Assembly (NCBI GenBank): GCA_013298695.1
Contig: JAAFIS010000009.1
Coordinates: forward strand, 1-64,000
Length of the DNA stretch: 64,000 bases
Reading direction: 5' to 3'
DNA from: Betaproteobacteria bacterium
GTDB lineage: Bacteria; Pseudomonadota; Gammaproteobacteria; Burkholderiales; Casimicrobiaceae
Shown: positions 26,326 through 34,581 of the stretch, one piece after another
Layout: every line of letters starts with the position of its first letter
Numbering within the stretch: position 1 is the stretch's first letter
Position numbers and translations under genes: made by a program
Notes under the pieces: generated by a model
Told to the model about the DNA's origin: nothing
The model's database searches: none
Seen by the model: only the letters and a program-made list of their open reading frames with translations

Positions 26326-26453
26326 GGCCGTTTAAGCTAAATAGCGTTTCATTGTTTTGCTTCATTGACTTCTAACGATCCGCGTTGGACACATTTCATC
26401 GCTGCGCATCGTCCCCAACTACACTTGCAACCGAAGTTTTTTGAAAGCATTCG

Positions 26454-27908
26454 ATGTCCGTTTCCCTCGCTACACCGTCGTCCTTAAACGTTGCGCAATC
26501 GCTGATGCTCGCGCCAACCGGGATGTCACTCGATCAACTCGCCACGACGCTCGGCGGCATTCGTTCGAAAGGCGTTGAATTTGCCGATATTTATTTTGAG
26601 CACAACAAAAGCGAAAGCTGGTCGCTGGAAGAGGGAATCGTCAAAAACGGTAGCTTCTCGATTGATCAAGGCGTCGGCGTGCGTGCGATCAACGGAGAAC
26701 AAACGGCGTTTGCGTATTCCGGTGATCTCTCACTTGCATCGATTAACCGTGCCGCAACAACGGTCGCGTCAATTGGCGCATCGGGGCAAAGCGCAACGGT
26801 CGCATTGAAACCCATCAACCAACCGACTGCGCTCTACCGCGCGGACGATCCGCTTGCCTCAATTTCGGACGACGCGAAAATTGCGTTGCTCAAAAAAGTA
26901 GAAGGCATCGCGCGAGCTCGCGACCCGCGTGTGACACAAGTAATGGTGAGCCTTGCGTGTGAGCATGTGGTGATGCTCGTGTTGCGCAGCGACGGCGTGG
27001 TGGCTGCGGATGTGCGGCCGCTCTGTCGCGTGAATGTTCAAGCGATTGTTGAGCAAAGCGGAAAGCGCGAACAGGGGCGCTCCGGTGGCGGCGGTCGTTA
27101 TGGTTTTGAGCGCTTTGATGATGCGTTTCTTACCAAGCGCGCGCATGAAGCCGTGGATATGGCGTTATTGAATTTGGACGCAAAACCTGCGCCTGCGGGC
27201 GTGATGCCGGTTGTGCTCGGGCCTGGTTGGCCGGGTGTGCTGTTGCATGAAGCAGTCGGCCACGGGCTCGAAGGTGATTTCAATCGTAAAGAGTCGAGCG
27301 TGTTCACTGGGCGCATCGGCGAGCGCGTCGCCTCGAAAGGGGTGACAGTGCTCGACGATGGCACATTGCCGGATCGTCGCGGTTCGCTCACGGTCGACGA
27401 TGAGGGCACGCCCACGCAGGCTAATGTGCTCATCGAGGACGGCATTCTCAAGGGCTACATGCAAGACACCATGAATGCGCGTTTGATGGGCGTGGGCGTA
27501 ACTGGCAACGGCCGTCGCGAAAGTTATGCACACCTGCCGATGCCGCGCATGACCAATACCTACATGCTCGGTGGCGATAAAACGCCCGACGAAATCATCG
27601 CAAGCGTGAAAGACGGCATTTACGCGGTGAATTTCGGCGGCGGTCAAGTCGATATCACCAGCGGCAAATTCGTGTTCACCATGGATGAGGCCTGGAAAAT
27701 CGAAAACGGCAAACTCATGTATCCAGTGAAAGGCGCAACGCTCATCGGCAATGGCGATGCGGCCATGAATCAAATCTCAATGATCGGCAACGACATGCGC
27801 CTTGATGAAGGGATCGGCGTTTGCGGAAAAGAAGGGCAGAGCGTGCCGGTCGGCATTGGTCAGCCGACGCTGCGCATTGATGGTTTGACGGTGGGCGGGA
27901 CGGCGTAG
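26454..27908 (+). CDS. tldD: Metalloprotease TldD
   Basis: 484 residues, the usual length. TldD with TldE degrades unfolded peptides and matures some peptide antibiotics. The zinc motif is LLHEAVGHGLEGDFNRK (HExxxH), and the C-terminal Cys-containing CGKEGQSVPVGIGQPTLRIDGLTVGG is conserved. The N-terminal half shows EFADIYFEHNKSESWSLEEGIVKNGSF, typical of the family. No tldE (pmbA) gene is next to it. A terminator follows at 27939. Confidence 0.95.
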   Translation: MSVSLATPSSLNVAQSLMLAPTGMSLDQLATTLGGIRSKGVEFADIYFEHNKSESWSLEEGIVKNGSFSIDQGVGVRAINGEQTAFAYSGDLSLASINRAATTVASIGASGQSATVALKPINQPTALYRADDPLASISDDAKIALLKKVEGIARARDPRVTQVMVSLACEHVVMLVLRSDGVVAADVRPLCRVNVQAIVEQSGKREQGRSGGGGRYGFERFDDAFLTKRAHEAVDMALLNLDAKPAPAGVMPVVLGPGWPGVLLHEAVGHGLEGDFNRKESSVFTGRIGERVASKGVTVLDDGTLPDRRGSLTVDDEGTPTQANVLIEDGILKGYMQDTMNARLMGVGVTGNGRRESYAHLPMPRMTNTYMLGGDKTPDEIIASVKDGIYAVNFGGGQVDITSGKFVFTMDEAWKIENGKLMYPVKGATLIGNGDAAMNQISMIGNDMRLDEGIGVCGKEGQSVPVGIGQPTLRIDGLTVGGTA

Positions 27909-27938
27909 CGACGCTTCCGCCGTCTTCTTCGTCCTGTT

Positions 27939-27963
27939 AAGCCCGGTTTACCGGGCTTTTTTG
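27939..27963 (+). terminator. Rho-independent terminator after tldD
   Basis: Perfect eight-base stem AAGCCCGG / CCGGGCTT with a TTTA loop and a run of six T residues, 30 bp after the tldD stop. Confidence 0.93.
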
Positions 27964-28095
27964 TATTCGTCCTACTTTCGGCGAAGCCATTCGATGTTGT
28001 TCTTTGTCGAGCAAGTTTTTTTTTGTGATTTGTGGCGTAAAAGCGGCGCTTTTTCCGTCTTTGAGTTAAACCACTTTTTTTGGATAAAAGCCCTG

Positions 28096-28821
28096 ATGAA
28101 GCTGAAGTCTGCATTTCTCTCCAGCGCGTTTGTGTTCGCGCTCGCCGCTTGCGGCCCTTCCCCCGAACAAATCGCGCGCGAGCAGGCCAAACAGCGGCTT
28201 GAGCAAGCCGCCAAAGATATGGAGGCGGCCGGAAAACGGGCAGAGGAAGCCGCGAAAAAGGGTGACGCTGGGGCGGCACTCGGGGAAGCGATGAAAGTTC
28301 TCGGCGCGCTTGGTGGTGCAGCAAGCGGCGCGGCTGGCGCGGCTGGTGCGGCGAGCTACGATCCCGTCGATTTCCGAAAACTGAAGGAAGCGCTGCCTAC
28401 TGAACTCGCCGGACTGGAAAAAGCGGAGTCAGAGGGCGCGAAAAACAGCGCATTTGGGATCACCGTGTCGGAGGCCAAACAGGCGTTCAAGTCGGCTGAC
28501 GGCCAGAAGCGCGTTCGCTTCGAAATCACCGATCCTGGCTCTCTGGCCGGCCCATTCGCGCTGGCGCACGTTTGGCTCAATATCGAAGTCGATAAAGAAT
28601 CCGACAGCGGCTACGAAAAAACGAGCACCGTCAGCGGTCGCCGCGTGCACGAAAAATGGTCGAAAAGCGGAAAACGCGGCGAGATTCAAACGGTTGTTGG
28701 AAATCGCTTCTTGGTTGAAGTGGAAGCCAACGGCTATGAAATGAGTGAACTGAAGTCCATGCTCTCCAAAATCGACTTGTCAAAACTTGAAGCGATGAAA
28801 ACTGAGGGCAAGAAAAGTTAG
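28096..28821 (+). CDS. Lipoprotein of unknown function with coiled N-terminal helix
   Basis: 241 residues from the ATG at 28096; the longer frame starts inside the terminator region. Lipoprotein signal MKLKSAFLSSAFVFALAAC with Cys at 19. Next comes a charged Lys/Glu/Ala helix (EQAKQRLEQAAKDMEAAGKR), a Gly/Ala-rich linker and a C-terminal domain (RFEITDPGSLAGPFALAHVW, GRRVHEKWSKSGKRGEIQTV, NRFLVEVEANG) that looks like a small alpha/beta fold. I do not know the family. Confidence 0.78.
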   Translation: MKLKSAFLSSAFVFALAACGPSPEQIAREQAKQRLEQAAKDMEAAGKRAEEAAKKGDAGAALGEAMKVLGALGGAASGAAGAAGAASYDPVDFRKLKEALPTELAGLEKAESEGAKNSAFGITVSEAKQAFKSADGQKRVRFEITDPGSLAGPFALAHVWLNIEVDKESDSGYEKTSTVSGRRVHEKWSKSGKRGEIQTVVGNRFLVEVEANGYEMSELKSMLSKIDLSKLEAMKTEGKKS

Positions 28822-28967
28822 GCGTCGCTGCTTATGCCAAAACATAACCGATACATTCGTGTAACGTCTTGGCATCCGGCGCATCCGCCGCTAGCATCGT
28901 GTAAATGTTGCGTTTGGAAACTGACGAGTCCATACGTGTTTGTTTTTACGTCAATTTCGGGGGTTAC

Positions 28968-30002
28968 ATGAGTCATAGTAAATTTTCGTCGTTAACGCGA
29001 CGCGCAAAGTCGTTGGTCGCAATTGCAGTTGCCGCATCATTCGCGGCGAATGCGGTCGCAAATAGTTTGACGGCTGGGCCACTTGTTGGCACCACCGACT
29101 TCGGTTTGTTCGGAATATCAGGGTTGCGTGGTACGGGCGCAGGCACCGTCACGGTTTCGGGCGTTACTGGAACAGTCACCCGCGCGATTTTGGTGTGGCA
29201 CGGCGTCTCCACCAGTGCCGCAGCGATTAGTCGAAACGTAACCGTTGGCACAACGTCTGTCGCCGGAACCAATATTGGTTTGAGTGACAACAATTGCTGG
29301 GGGCAGGCAAGTTCGCAGGCGTTCCAAGCAGACGTCACCTCGCTCGTTACCGGCAACGGAACTTACAACTTAAGCGCGATGACAACTTCGGGTACGTTCG
29401 ACGCAAACGGCGCGTCATTGCTCGTTTTCTACAACGACGGTAACTCAACGAATAATCGCGATATCGCTGTTTTTTGGGGCAACGACTCAAATGTAGCTAA
29501 CGCATTTGACCCGGCTGGTTGGGCCGCGACACTTTCCGGCATCAATTATTCGAGCGGTGCTGCGAACTTGAGCTTGATCGTTTCTGATGGTCAAACGTTT
29601 CCCGAGGGCGGCACCGCCACCATCAACTCGACGCCATTTACAATTCCCGAGTTCGCCGGCAACACGCTCCCTGTGGCTCCGGGATCGTCAGTTACTACTG
29701 GTGGATTGTGGGACCATTACACGAATTCCGTAGCCTCTTACCTCACGCCCGGACCGAACACATTGAATTTCCAAGCGTCACTTACGGGCGGCGATTGTCT
29801 TAGTTTGATTGGTGCGGTGTTTGATCTGCCCGCAGGTACCGTGACCCCACCACAGCCTGCCCCAGGCCCGACTCAGGTTCCGACGCTGTCTGCGCTCGGC
29901 CTGGGCGGCTTGTCGTTGTCGACAGCGCTCTGGGGCATTTACGCATTGCGTCGTCGTGAGCAAACCGTTGCAAAGAAGACCGACGAAAAAGACGCAGCGT
30001 AA
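28968..30002 (+). CDS. Exported IPTL-CTERM surface protein
   Basis: 344 residues from the ATG at 28968 (GGGGGTT upstream). Signal peptide to about residue 31. The beta-rich body has ILVWHGVSTSAAAISRNVTV and DANGASLLVFYNDGNSTNNRD, a pattern seen in secreted proteins of unknown function. The C-terminus PTQVPTLSALGLGGLSLSTA followed by a hydrophobic helix and LRRRE is a clear IPTL-CTERM sorting signal, normally processed by an exosortase-type system. No exosortase gene is in the window. A terminator follows. Confidence 0.85.
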   Translation: MSHSKFSSLTRRAKSLVAIAVAASFAANAVANSLTAGPLVGTTDFGLFGISGLRGTGAGTVTVSGVTGTVTRAILVWHGVSTSAAAISRNVTVGTTSVAGTNIGLSDNNCWGQASSQAFQADVTSLVTGNGTYNLSAMTTSGTFDANGASLLVFYNDGNSTNNRDIAVFWGNDSNVANAFDPAGWAATLSGINYSSGAANLSLIVSDGQTFPEGGTATINSTPFTIPEFAGNTLPVAPGSSVTTGGLWDHYTNSVASYLTPGPNTLNFQASLTGGDCLSLIGAVFDLPAGTVTPPQPAPGPTQVPTLSALGLGGLSLSTALWGIYALRRREQTVAKKTDEKDAA

Positions 30003-30031
30003 TTACAAGCTGAGGTGCTTCGGCAAAGAAA

Positions 30032-30057
30032 AAACCCGGCCAACGCCGGGTTTTTTT
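30032..30057 (+). terminator. Bidirectional terminator between IPTL-CTERM and BLUF genes
   Basis: Nine-base stem AAACCCGGC / GCCGGGTTT with a CAAC loop, A-rich before and seven T residues in the stem end and tail. It lies between two convergent genes and can serve both. Confidence 0.9.
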
Positions 30058-30475
30058 ATGAAGCAACGCTTGCCGTCGCCATCAAATCTTCTAAAAGCGC
30101 CACCGAGACGTTTCCTGATACGGAATACGGGTCGAGCACCGCTTTCGCGGAGTGCTTCAGCAGAATCGCCATATTGATGCGATCAAAGCTCACTTTGCCC
30201 ATCGACCACGTGGCAAATTTCCGCTCGGTAATTTCCTCGAAATGGATAACCTGCACGTCGTAGTGGCGAGGATCTTTTGTGATCCGGTTGTAAGTGTCGT
30301 TCACCTCTTTGCGACCCCCTTCAAGCATCTGCAGGAAGACAACGCCGTTGGTGCAGAGTACGCCGGTGATTCCCGCTGGCGGATTATTCTTTCGTGAGGA
30401 AGCAAGAATTCCTTCAAAAGTTGATGGGGTGAGCGCTTCGCTGGCGCGGCTGGTGTAGACGAGTCTTACTAGCAT
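30056..30475 (-). CDS. BLUF-domain blue-light sensor
   Basis: 139 residues, a stand-alone BLUF photoreceptor. The N-terminus MLVRLVYTSRA has the conserved Tyr that hydrogen-bonds flavin through Gln. NNPPAGITGVLCTNGVVFLQMLEG contains the Asn and Gln that contact FAD, and FATWSMG holds the semi-conserved Trp/Met. About 45 C-terminal residues follow, with no known output domain. It lies 23 bp downstream of folE on the same strand, so the two are probably cotranscribed. Short BLUF proteins usually act through a partner protein, which is not identifiable here. Confidence 0.93.
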   Translation of the reverse strand: MLVRLVYTSRASEALTPSTFEGILASSRKNNPPAGITGVLCTNGVVFLQMLEGGRKEVNDTYNRITKDPRHYDVQVIHFEEITERKFATWSMGKVSFDRINMAILLKHSAKAVLDPYSVSGNVSVALLEDLMATASVAS

Positions 30476-30498
30476 GTTGGTCTTTAGAAGTTATTGGT

Positions 30499-31257
30499 TT
30501 ACGCTTTTCGGGAATCGACAAGCGCTAAGAATTCGCGCCGAAGGTTTGGGTCTTTCAGGAATGAACCACGCATTACGCTGTTTATCATTTTTGAATCCAT
30601 ATCCTTTACGCCGCGCCAATGCATACAAAAGTGATCGGCTTCCATCACCAGCGCCAAACCGTCTGGCTGGATTTTTTCTTGCAGCAAATTCGCAAGCATG
30701 GTGACCGCTTCTTCCTGAATCTGCGGGCGACTCATCACCCATTCAGCAAGGCGCGCGTACTTTGAAAGTCCAATGAGATTTGAGTGTTGATTTGGCATCA
30801 CGCCGATCCAAACCCGTCCGATGATCGGACATAAATGATGTGAACAGGCCGAGCGAATTGTGATCGGCCCAACGATCATCAGCTCGTTCAAATGCTCAAC
30901 GTTTGGAAACTCCGTCACCGGCGGCTGCGCGACGTACCGCCCGCGAAAGATTTCATTGAGATACATCTTGGCGACGCGTTTGGCTGTGTCATGCGTGTTG
31001 TGATCGCTCTCGGTGTCAATCACCAAACTCTTCAACACTTCGCGCAACTTTGCTGCGACTTCGTCTTGAATCTCAGCGACTTCACCTTCGCGAATGAATT
31101 CGCTGATGTTGTCGTTCGCGTGGAAGCGTTTGCCCGAAGCGGTGATCCGCGCACGAACACGATCGGACGCGGGCATCGCCGCGAGATCGCGTTCCGCCGT
31201 TTCGCGGGCAGTGGAAGTGGACGTTAATGGGTTTGCGGGCATCGAGGAGGCTTTCAT
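30499..31257 (-). CDS. folE: GTP cyclohydrolase I
   Basis: First enzyme of tetrahydrofolate and biopterin synthesis, 252 residues. Zinc ligands lie in RSACSHHLCPIIGRVWIGVMP and in HFCMHWRGVKD. TRPQ-type and STQ-type regions appear here as AEWVMSRPQIQEEAVTMLANLL. About 35 residues at the N-terminus are poorly conserved, so the true start could be one of the inner ATGs. Its product line leads to folate, while the gene behind it encodes a flavin photosensor; a functional tie is only inferred. Confidence 0.94.
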   Translation of the reverse strand: MKASSMPANPLTSTSTARETAERDLAAMPASDRVRARITASGKRFHANDNISEFIREGEVAEIQDEVAAKLREVLKSLVIDTESDHNTHDTAKRVAKMYLNEIFRGRYVAQPPVTEFPNVEHLNELMIVGPITIRSACSHHLCPIIGRVWIGVMPNQHSNLIGLSKYARLAEWVMSRPQIQEEAVTMLANLLQEKIQPDGLALVMEADHFCMHWRGVKDMDSKMINSVMRGSFLKDPNLRREFLALVDSRKA

Positions 31258-31672
31258 TGATCGACACGCCGTTGCGCTTTCGCGCGAAGTTTTATGGGAA
31301 TCGGCGTGTGGCAGGGGAAATGTCGTGGCGCATTCACAGAAAACAACTGTGTGTTGATTGATCTGAGTTTTGCCCTTGTACGCAGCGCGAGTTTACGCCG
31401 TCAACCCCGCTTTGTCTAACGATTCGACTTGACAAATCGAAACAGCAGTTTTATCAACATAGTGAGCGTAAGTTCGTTTATGTTGGGCTAAGGAACATAT
31501 TCATGAATTGTCGAAAAGTACATTGTTTGCGGATATTGCCCAATAAAGTTGGTCTAATAAATTGATAGTTGAATGGAAATTTACGCATCTACCGTTTGCT
31601 CAAACCACTTCCACACAGTACAACTTCGCCATTGGGCGATCATGCCGCAAAACATTTACCGGGGATATTTCA
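31258..31672. other. Divergent promoter region of folE and uracil permease
   Basis: A 415-bp AT-rich gap. It contains the palindrome at 31538-31554 and, at 31631, a further half copy CATTGGGCGAT. An in-frame extension of the permease to 31562 lacks a ribosome site, so it was left out. No other feature is visible. Confidence 0.6.
31538..31554. repeat. 17-bp intergenic palindrome (GCCCAAT type)
   Basis: GCCCAATAAAGTTGGTC: intact left arm, one change in the right arm. It lies 119 bp upstream of the uracil permease start. Confidence 0.65.
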
Positions 31673-32950
31673 ATGGCACTTTTTAGCTGGAAAGAAAACG
31701 TCACAGGTGGCGTGAACGGCGTCGTTGCTCCCGACGAAAGGCTCGCCATCGGGCCGAGCGTCGTTATGGGGCTTCAGCACGTGATCGCGATGTTCGGCGC
31801 TACAGTCCTCGCGCCGATCTTGATGGGCTTTGATCCCAATATTGCGATTTTGATGAGCGGTGTCGGAACCCTGCTGTTCTATTTCATCGTCGGCGGACGC
31901 ATTCCGAGTTATTTGGGTTCTAGCTTCGCCTTCATCGGCGTTGTAATCGCGGCAACCGCGTATGCGGGCAAAGGCCCGAACCCCAACCTAGCGGTCGCAC
32001 TCGGCGGCATCGTCGCCTGCGGCGCAGCGATTGTCGTGATCGGCCTGATCGTGAAAATGATCGGTGTCGGTTGGATCGAAAAGCTCATGCCGCCGGTCGT
32101 CACCGGCGCCGTCGTCGCGGTGATCGGGCTCAACCTCGCAGGCATCCCGATTAAAAACATGGCGCCGACCTCGTTTGACGCGTGGATGCAAGCGGTGACC
32201 TTCGTGAGCGTCGGCATCGTTGCGGTGTACACCAAAGGGCTCATGCAACGCTTGTTGATTTTGGTTGGCCTCGTTATCGCGTCGATCATTTACGCGATCC
32301 TCACCAACGGGATGGGCATGGGTAAGGCAATTGATCTCTCCGGCGTTGCAAGCGCAGCTTGGTTTGGGATGCCCAACTTTGTAGCGCCCGTGTTTGAAGG
32401 CAACGCGATGCTGTTGATCGTTCCGGTCGCCATCATTTTGATTGCTGAAAACTTAGGCCACGTTAAAGCCGTCGCCGCGATGACCGGACGCAACCTCGAT
32501 CAATCGATGGGCAACGCGTTCATCGGCGACGGCATTGCAACGATGGTGTCCGGCAGCGTTGGCGGCACGGGGCAAACCACGTACGCAGAAAACATCGGCG
32601 TAATGGCTGCGACAAAAATTTATTCAACGCTCATTTTCGTAATCGCTGGCGTGATCGCCATCATCCTGGGCTTCTCACCGAAATTCGGCGCACTCATTCA
32701 AGCGATTCCGCTCGCCGTCATGGGCGGCATCTCGATCGTCGTCTTCGGCTTGATCGCCATCGCAGGCGCAAAAATTTGGGTCGACAACAAAGTCGATTTC
32801 AGTGACAACACGAACTTGATCGTTGCCGCAGTCACTTTGGTTTTAGGCACTGGCGACTACACGCTCAAATTCGGCGGCTTCACCATGGGCGGCATCGGCA
32901 CTGCAACGTTCGGCGCGATTCTTTTGTATGCGTTGCTCCGTAAGCGATAG
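31673..32950 (+). CDS. uraA: Uracil permease, NCS2/NAT family
   Basis: 425-residue proton-coupled nucleobase transporter of the inner membrane. The ATG at 31673 has GGGGATA upstream. The NAT family signature appears as GGTGQTTYAENIGVMAATKIYS, and the substrate-site Glu in AENLGHVKAVAAMTGR matches uracil transporters. About 12-14 hydrophobic segments are seen. A xanthine or other pyrimidine specificity cannot be excluded, but the QTTYAENIG form favours uracil. Confidence 0.9.
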   Translation: MALFSWKENVTGGVNGVVAPDERLAIGPSVVMGLQHVIAMFGATVLAPILMGFDPNIAILMSGVGTLLFYFIVGGRIPSYLGSSFAFIGVVIAATAYAGKGPNPNLAVALGGIVACGAAIVVIGLIVKMIGVGWIEKLMPPVVTGAVVAVIGLNLAGIPIKNMAPTSFDAWMQAVTFVSVGIVAVYTKGLMQRLLILVGLVIASIIYAILTNGMGMGKAIDLSGVASAAWFGMPNFVAPVFEGNAMLLIVPVAIILIAENLGHVKAVAAMTGRNLDQSMGNAFIGDGIATMVSGSVGGTGQTTYAENIGVMAATKIYSTLIFVIAGVIAIILGFSPKFGALIQAIPLAVMGGISIVVFGLIAIAGAKIWVDNKVDFSDNTNLIVAAVTLVLGTGDYTLKFGGFTMGGIGTATFGAILLYALLRKR

Positions 32951-32956
32951 TCAGGT

Positions 32957-33010
32957 GTTCCCTCTCCCGCTGGGAGAGGTCGCAGCGTTTGCGATGCGGG
33001 TGAGGGACTT
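32957..33010. repeat. CTCTCCC...GGGAGAGG dispersed repeat
   Basis: CCCTCTCCCGCTGGGAGAGG followed by GCGATGCGGGTGAGGGAC, of the same family as the copy read through inside the SBBP-type gene at 20.85 kb. It lies seven bases after the uracil permease stop, and its hairpin may also act in transcript ending. Confidence 0.7.
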
Positions 33011-33156
33011 CCTAATTGCGTAAGGCTTGCGACAGGCCTGTCGCAGCCATTCCGCTTGTAGGAAATCGTAGCTCGGATGCTTCGCATCCGGGCAAATTGA
33101 TGTCATGGACGTCCATCGGCGGAGCCGAGTCAACCTGGCGTGCCCTTCTGCGTGTC

Positions 33157-33267
33157 GCGGGCGCATACTCACGTCGCATCAATATTCAACATCGTCTCAT
33201 CTACGAAGTCATCGAAAAAGAGAAGACCGCGAAGGAGTTGCGCATGTGGACGCATTATGAATGGTCG
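33157..33267 (+). pseudogene. C-terminal relic of a YoeB/Txe-family toxin
   Basis: The frame reads AGAYSRRINIQHRLIYEVIE then KEKTAKELRMWTHYE, the usual end of Txe/YoeB mRNA interferases, including the SRRI..QHRL(I/V)Y core and the MW(T/S)HYE tail. The usual stop after HYE is replaced by TGG, and the frame runs on to 33351. The first half of the toxin, and any antitoxin, are missing and are replaced by dispersed-repeat sequence. It is non-functional. Confidence 0.78.
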
Positions 33268-33290
33268 ATGTTTAAACACTTCGCATTAAC

Positions 33291-33307
33291 GCCCTATTGT
33301 ATCGGGC
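33291..33307. repeat. 17-bp intergenic palindrome (GCCC...GGGC), variant
   Basis: GCCCTATTGTATCGGGC has perfect four-base GC arms and the 17-bp length of the family, but a changed inner part. It lies within the read-through tail of the toxin relic. Confidence 0.55.
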
Positions 33308-33475
33308 TTAGTAGAGGTTTTCTATGTTTCTCGAAAAGGCATAGAAAATAACGTACCGCCATGATTCGTTGAGCTTACGTAATTGAGGTTGATACACTCC
33401 CGTTGCGCGCGAGTTGCACCTAGTAAATGATTTCCGCCGTGCGGACTTTCACAAAACTACAAATAGTTTGTACCT

Positions 33476-33507
33476 ATACTGAAAATACAGTAATATATTT
33501 TCAGTAT
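33476..33507. promoter_or_regulatory. PadR operator overlapping the start codon
   Basis: Perfect inverted repeat with 12-base arms, ATACTGAAAATA and TATTTTCAGTAT, separated by eight bases. The right arm runs into the ATG at 33506. A TATACT sequence at 33475-33480 could be a -10 box. Winged-helix PadR proteins bind such palindromes and repress their own gene. No ribosome site is visible before the ATG, so the mRNA may be leaderless. Confidence 0.8.
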
Positions 33508-34003
33508 GACGCGACTTTTGATTCTTTGGTTGCTCTCCGAGCAACCTCTGCACGGCTACCGTATCAAGCGAATCCTTGAAGATGACGCGTATGCGTTCTG
33601 GTTCGAACTGGAATTCACGTCAATTTACTCCGCGCTTCGCACTTTGGTGAAACTTGAATACGTCGTCGAAACCGGGCTTGAGCAGGAGGGCGCGCGCCCG
33701 GAGCGTATGGGTTACCGCATCACGCGCGCGGGGCGTGAGCATTTGCGTGAATTGATTCGCAAGGCGTGGCGCGCAACGCCGCTGTTGGGCGATCCGTTTC
33801 CGATGGCGATTGCGGGTGTGGCTGAGCTGCCTGAAGCGGACATCGCTGCACTCAAAGCCGAGCGCATCGCATTGCTTGAAGCGCGGCTTGCGGATTGCAA
33901 ACGACTGCGCGCCGCGTCGCTTGATGCGGCGATGGTTGATCGCGGCATCGCAATGATTTCAGCGGAACTGCGCTGGATGAAATCTTGGCGTGGCGTGGAA
34001 TAG
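33506..34003 (+). CDS. PadR-family transcriptional regulator
   Basis: 165 residues. The winged-helix N-terminus LLILWLLSEQPLHGYRIKRILED has the HGY motif of PadR proteins and continues SIYSALRTLVKLEYVVETGLEQEGARPERMGYRITRAG. A C-terminal helical part of the Vir-like type follows (LKAERIALLEARLADCKRLR) for dimerisation. Probably autoregulated through the palindrome at its start. A Nudix-like gene lies 54 bp downstream on the same strand and may be a target. Confidence 0.92.
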   Translation: MTRLLILWLLSEQPLHGYRIKRILEDDAYAFWFELEFTSIYSALRTLVKLEYVVETGLEQEGARPERMGYRITRAGREHLRELIRKAWRATPLLGDPFPMAIAGVAELPEADIAALKAERIALLEARLADCKRLRAASLDAAMVDRGIAMISAELRWMKSWRGVE

Positions 34004-34057
34004 CGCCGAGTGAATAAAGTTGAAACCGACACGAACTTTTCTTCAACGGAGACGAAC

Positions 34058-34450
34058 ATGAGCACAACCCCAAAAGCAGATATCCAACTCACATCGAACG
34101 TCGTGATTCTTTCAAGTGCAGGCAATGTGCTGCTAACGCGCTACGACGAAGAAGACGAGCGCCTTTGGATCCCAGGCGCGTCGCTGAACGAATACGAACA
34201 TCCTGATGCCGCAGCGAAACGGGCTCTTGCGGATGTCGGTGTCAGTGGATCGGCTGTGAAATCAATCGCGCTCGACCACGTCGAATCATTCCGAGGGCGA
34301 CGCGGTTGGCATGTGATGTTTAACTATGCCGTTCGCGTTGATGCGGAAGTTGAGGCGAAAGACGCGACATGGTTCGATGCGAAAAATCTGCCGCCGACAG
34401 CGCACGGCGATTGGGAGCGGGGCGTTGTTGCGAAAGCAGTTGCGGATTAG
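34058..34450 (+). CDS. Nudix-fold protein with degenerate Nudix box
   Basis: 130 residues from the ATG at 34058 (CGGAGA upstream). The fold looks Nudix-like: SNVVILSSAGNVLLTRYDEEDERLWIPGASLNEYEHPDAAAKRALADVGV. The catalytic box GX5EX7REUXEEXGU is not kept: the REUXEE part is replaced by RALADV. Hydrolysis is therefore doubtful, and a ligand-sensing role is possible. The N-terminal extension upstream was not used. Confidence 0.65.
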   Translation: MSTTPKADIQLTSNVVILSSAGNVLLTRYDEEDERLWIPGASLNEYEHPDAAAKRALADVGVSGSAVKSIALDHVESFRGRRGWHVMFNYAVRVDAEVEAKDATWFDAKNLPPTAHGDWERGVVAKAVAD

Positions 34451-34488
34451 CACTCGCAAACGCAGCATAAGCAGCTTGTGTGGCCATC

Positions 34489-34505
34489 GCCCAAATAAAC
34501 TGGGC
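34489..34505. repeat. 17-bp intergenic palindrome (GCCCAAT type)
   Basis: GCCCAAATAAACTGGGC preceded by ATC; arms GCCCA and TGGGC perfect. Confidence 0.7.
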
Positions 34506-34554
34506 ATTTATAATGTTTACACGCTTTATTGATTAATAATAGAAAACGCCGTAG

Positions 34555-34571
34555 GCCCAATAGAATTGGGC
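34555..34571. repeat. 17-bp intergenic palindrome (GCCCAAT type), perfect arms
   Basis: GCCCAATAGAATTGGGC: seven-base arms GCCCAAT and ATTGGGC around AGA. It sits between the convergent Nudix-like and hydrolase genes, 49 bp after the copy at 34489. Confidence 0.75.
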
Positions 34572-34581
34572 ACCCGTTCAG

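Larger units (their letters stand above)
26115..26453. other. Divergent promoter region of iorA-like gene and tldD
   Basis: A 339-bp gap, AT-rich compared with its surroundings, between two divergent genes. It contains two copies of the dispersed palindrome (listed separately) about 44 bp apart, which could act as regulator sites or as a repeat insertion. No small ORF with good features is visible. Confidence 0.7.
32951..33505. other. 555-bp intergenic patchwork of short repeats, a toxin relic and the padR promoter
   Basis: From left to right: a CTCTCCC/GGGAGAGG...GCGGGTGAGGGAC repeat (32957-33010), a near-palindrome GGCTTGCGACAGG/CCTGTCGCAGCC (33024-33048), a hairpin CGGATGCTTCGCATCCG (33073-33089), a YoeB/Txe-type toxin relic (33157-33267), a copy of the 17-bp palindrome (33291-33307) and the padR operator (33476-33507). 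Confidence 0.7.
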
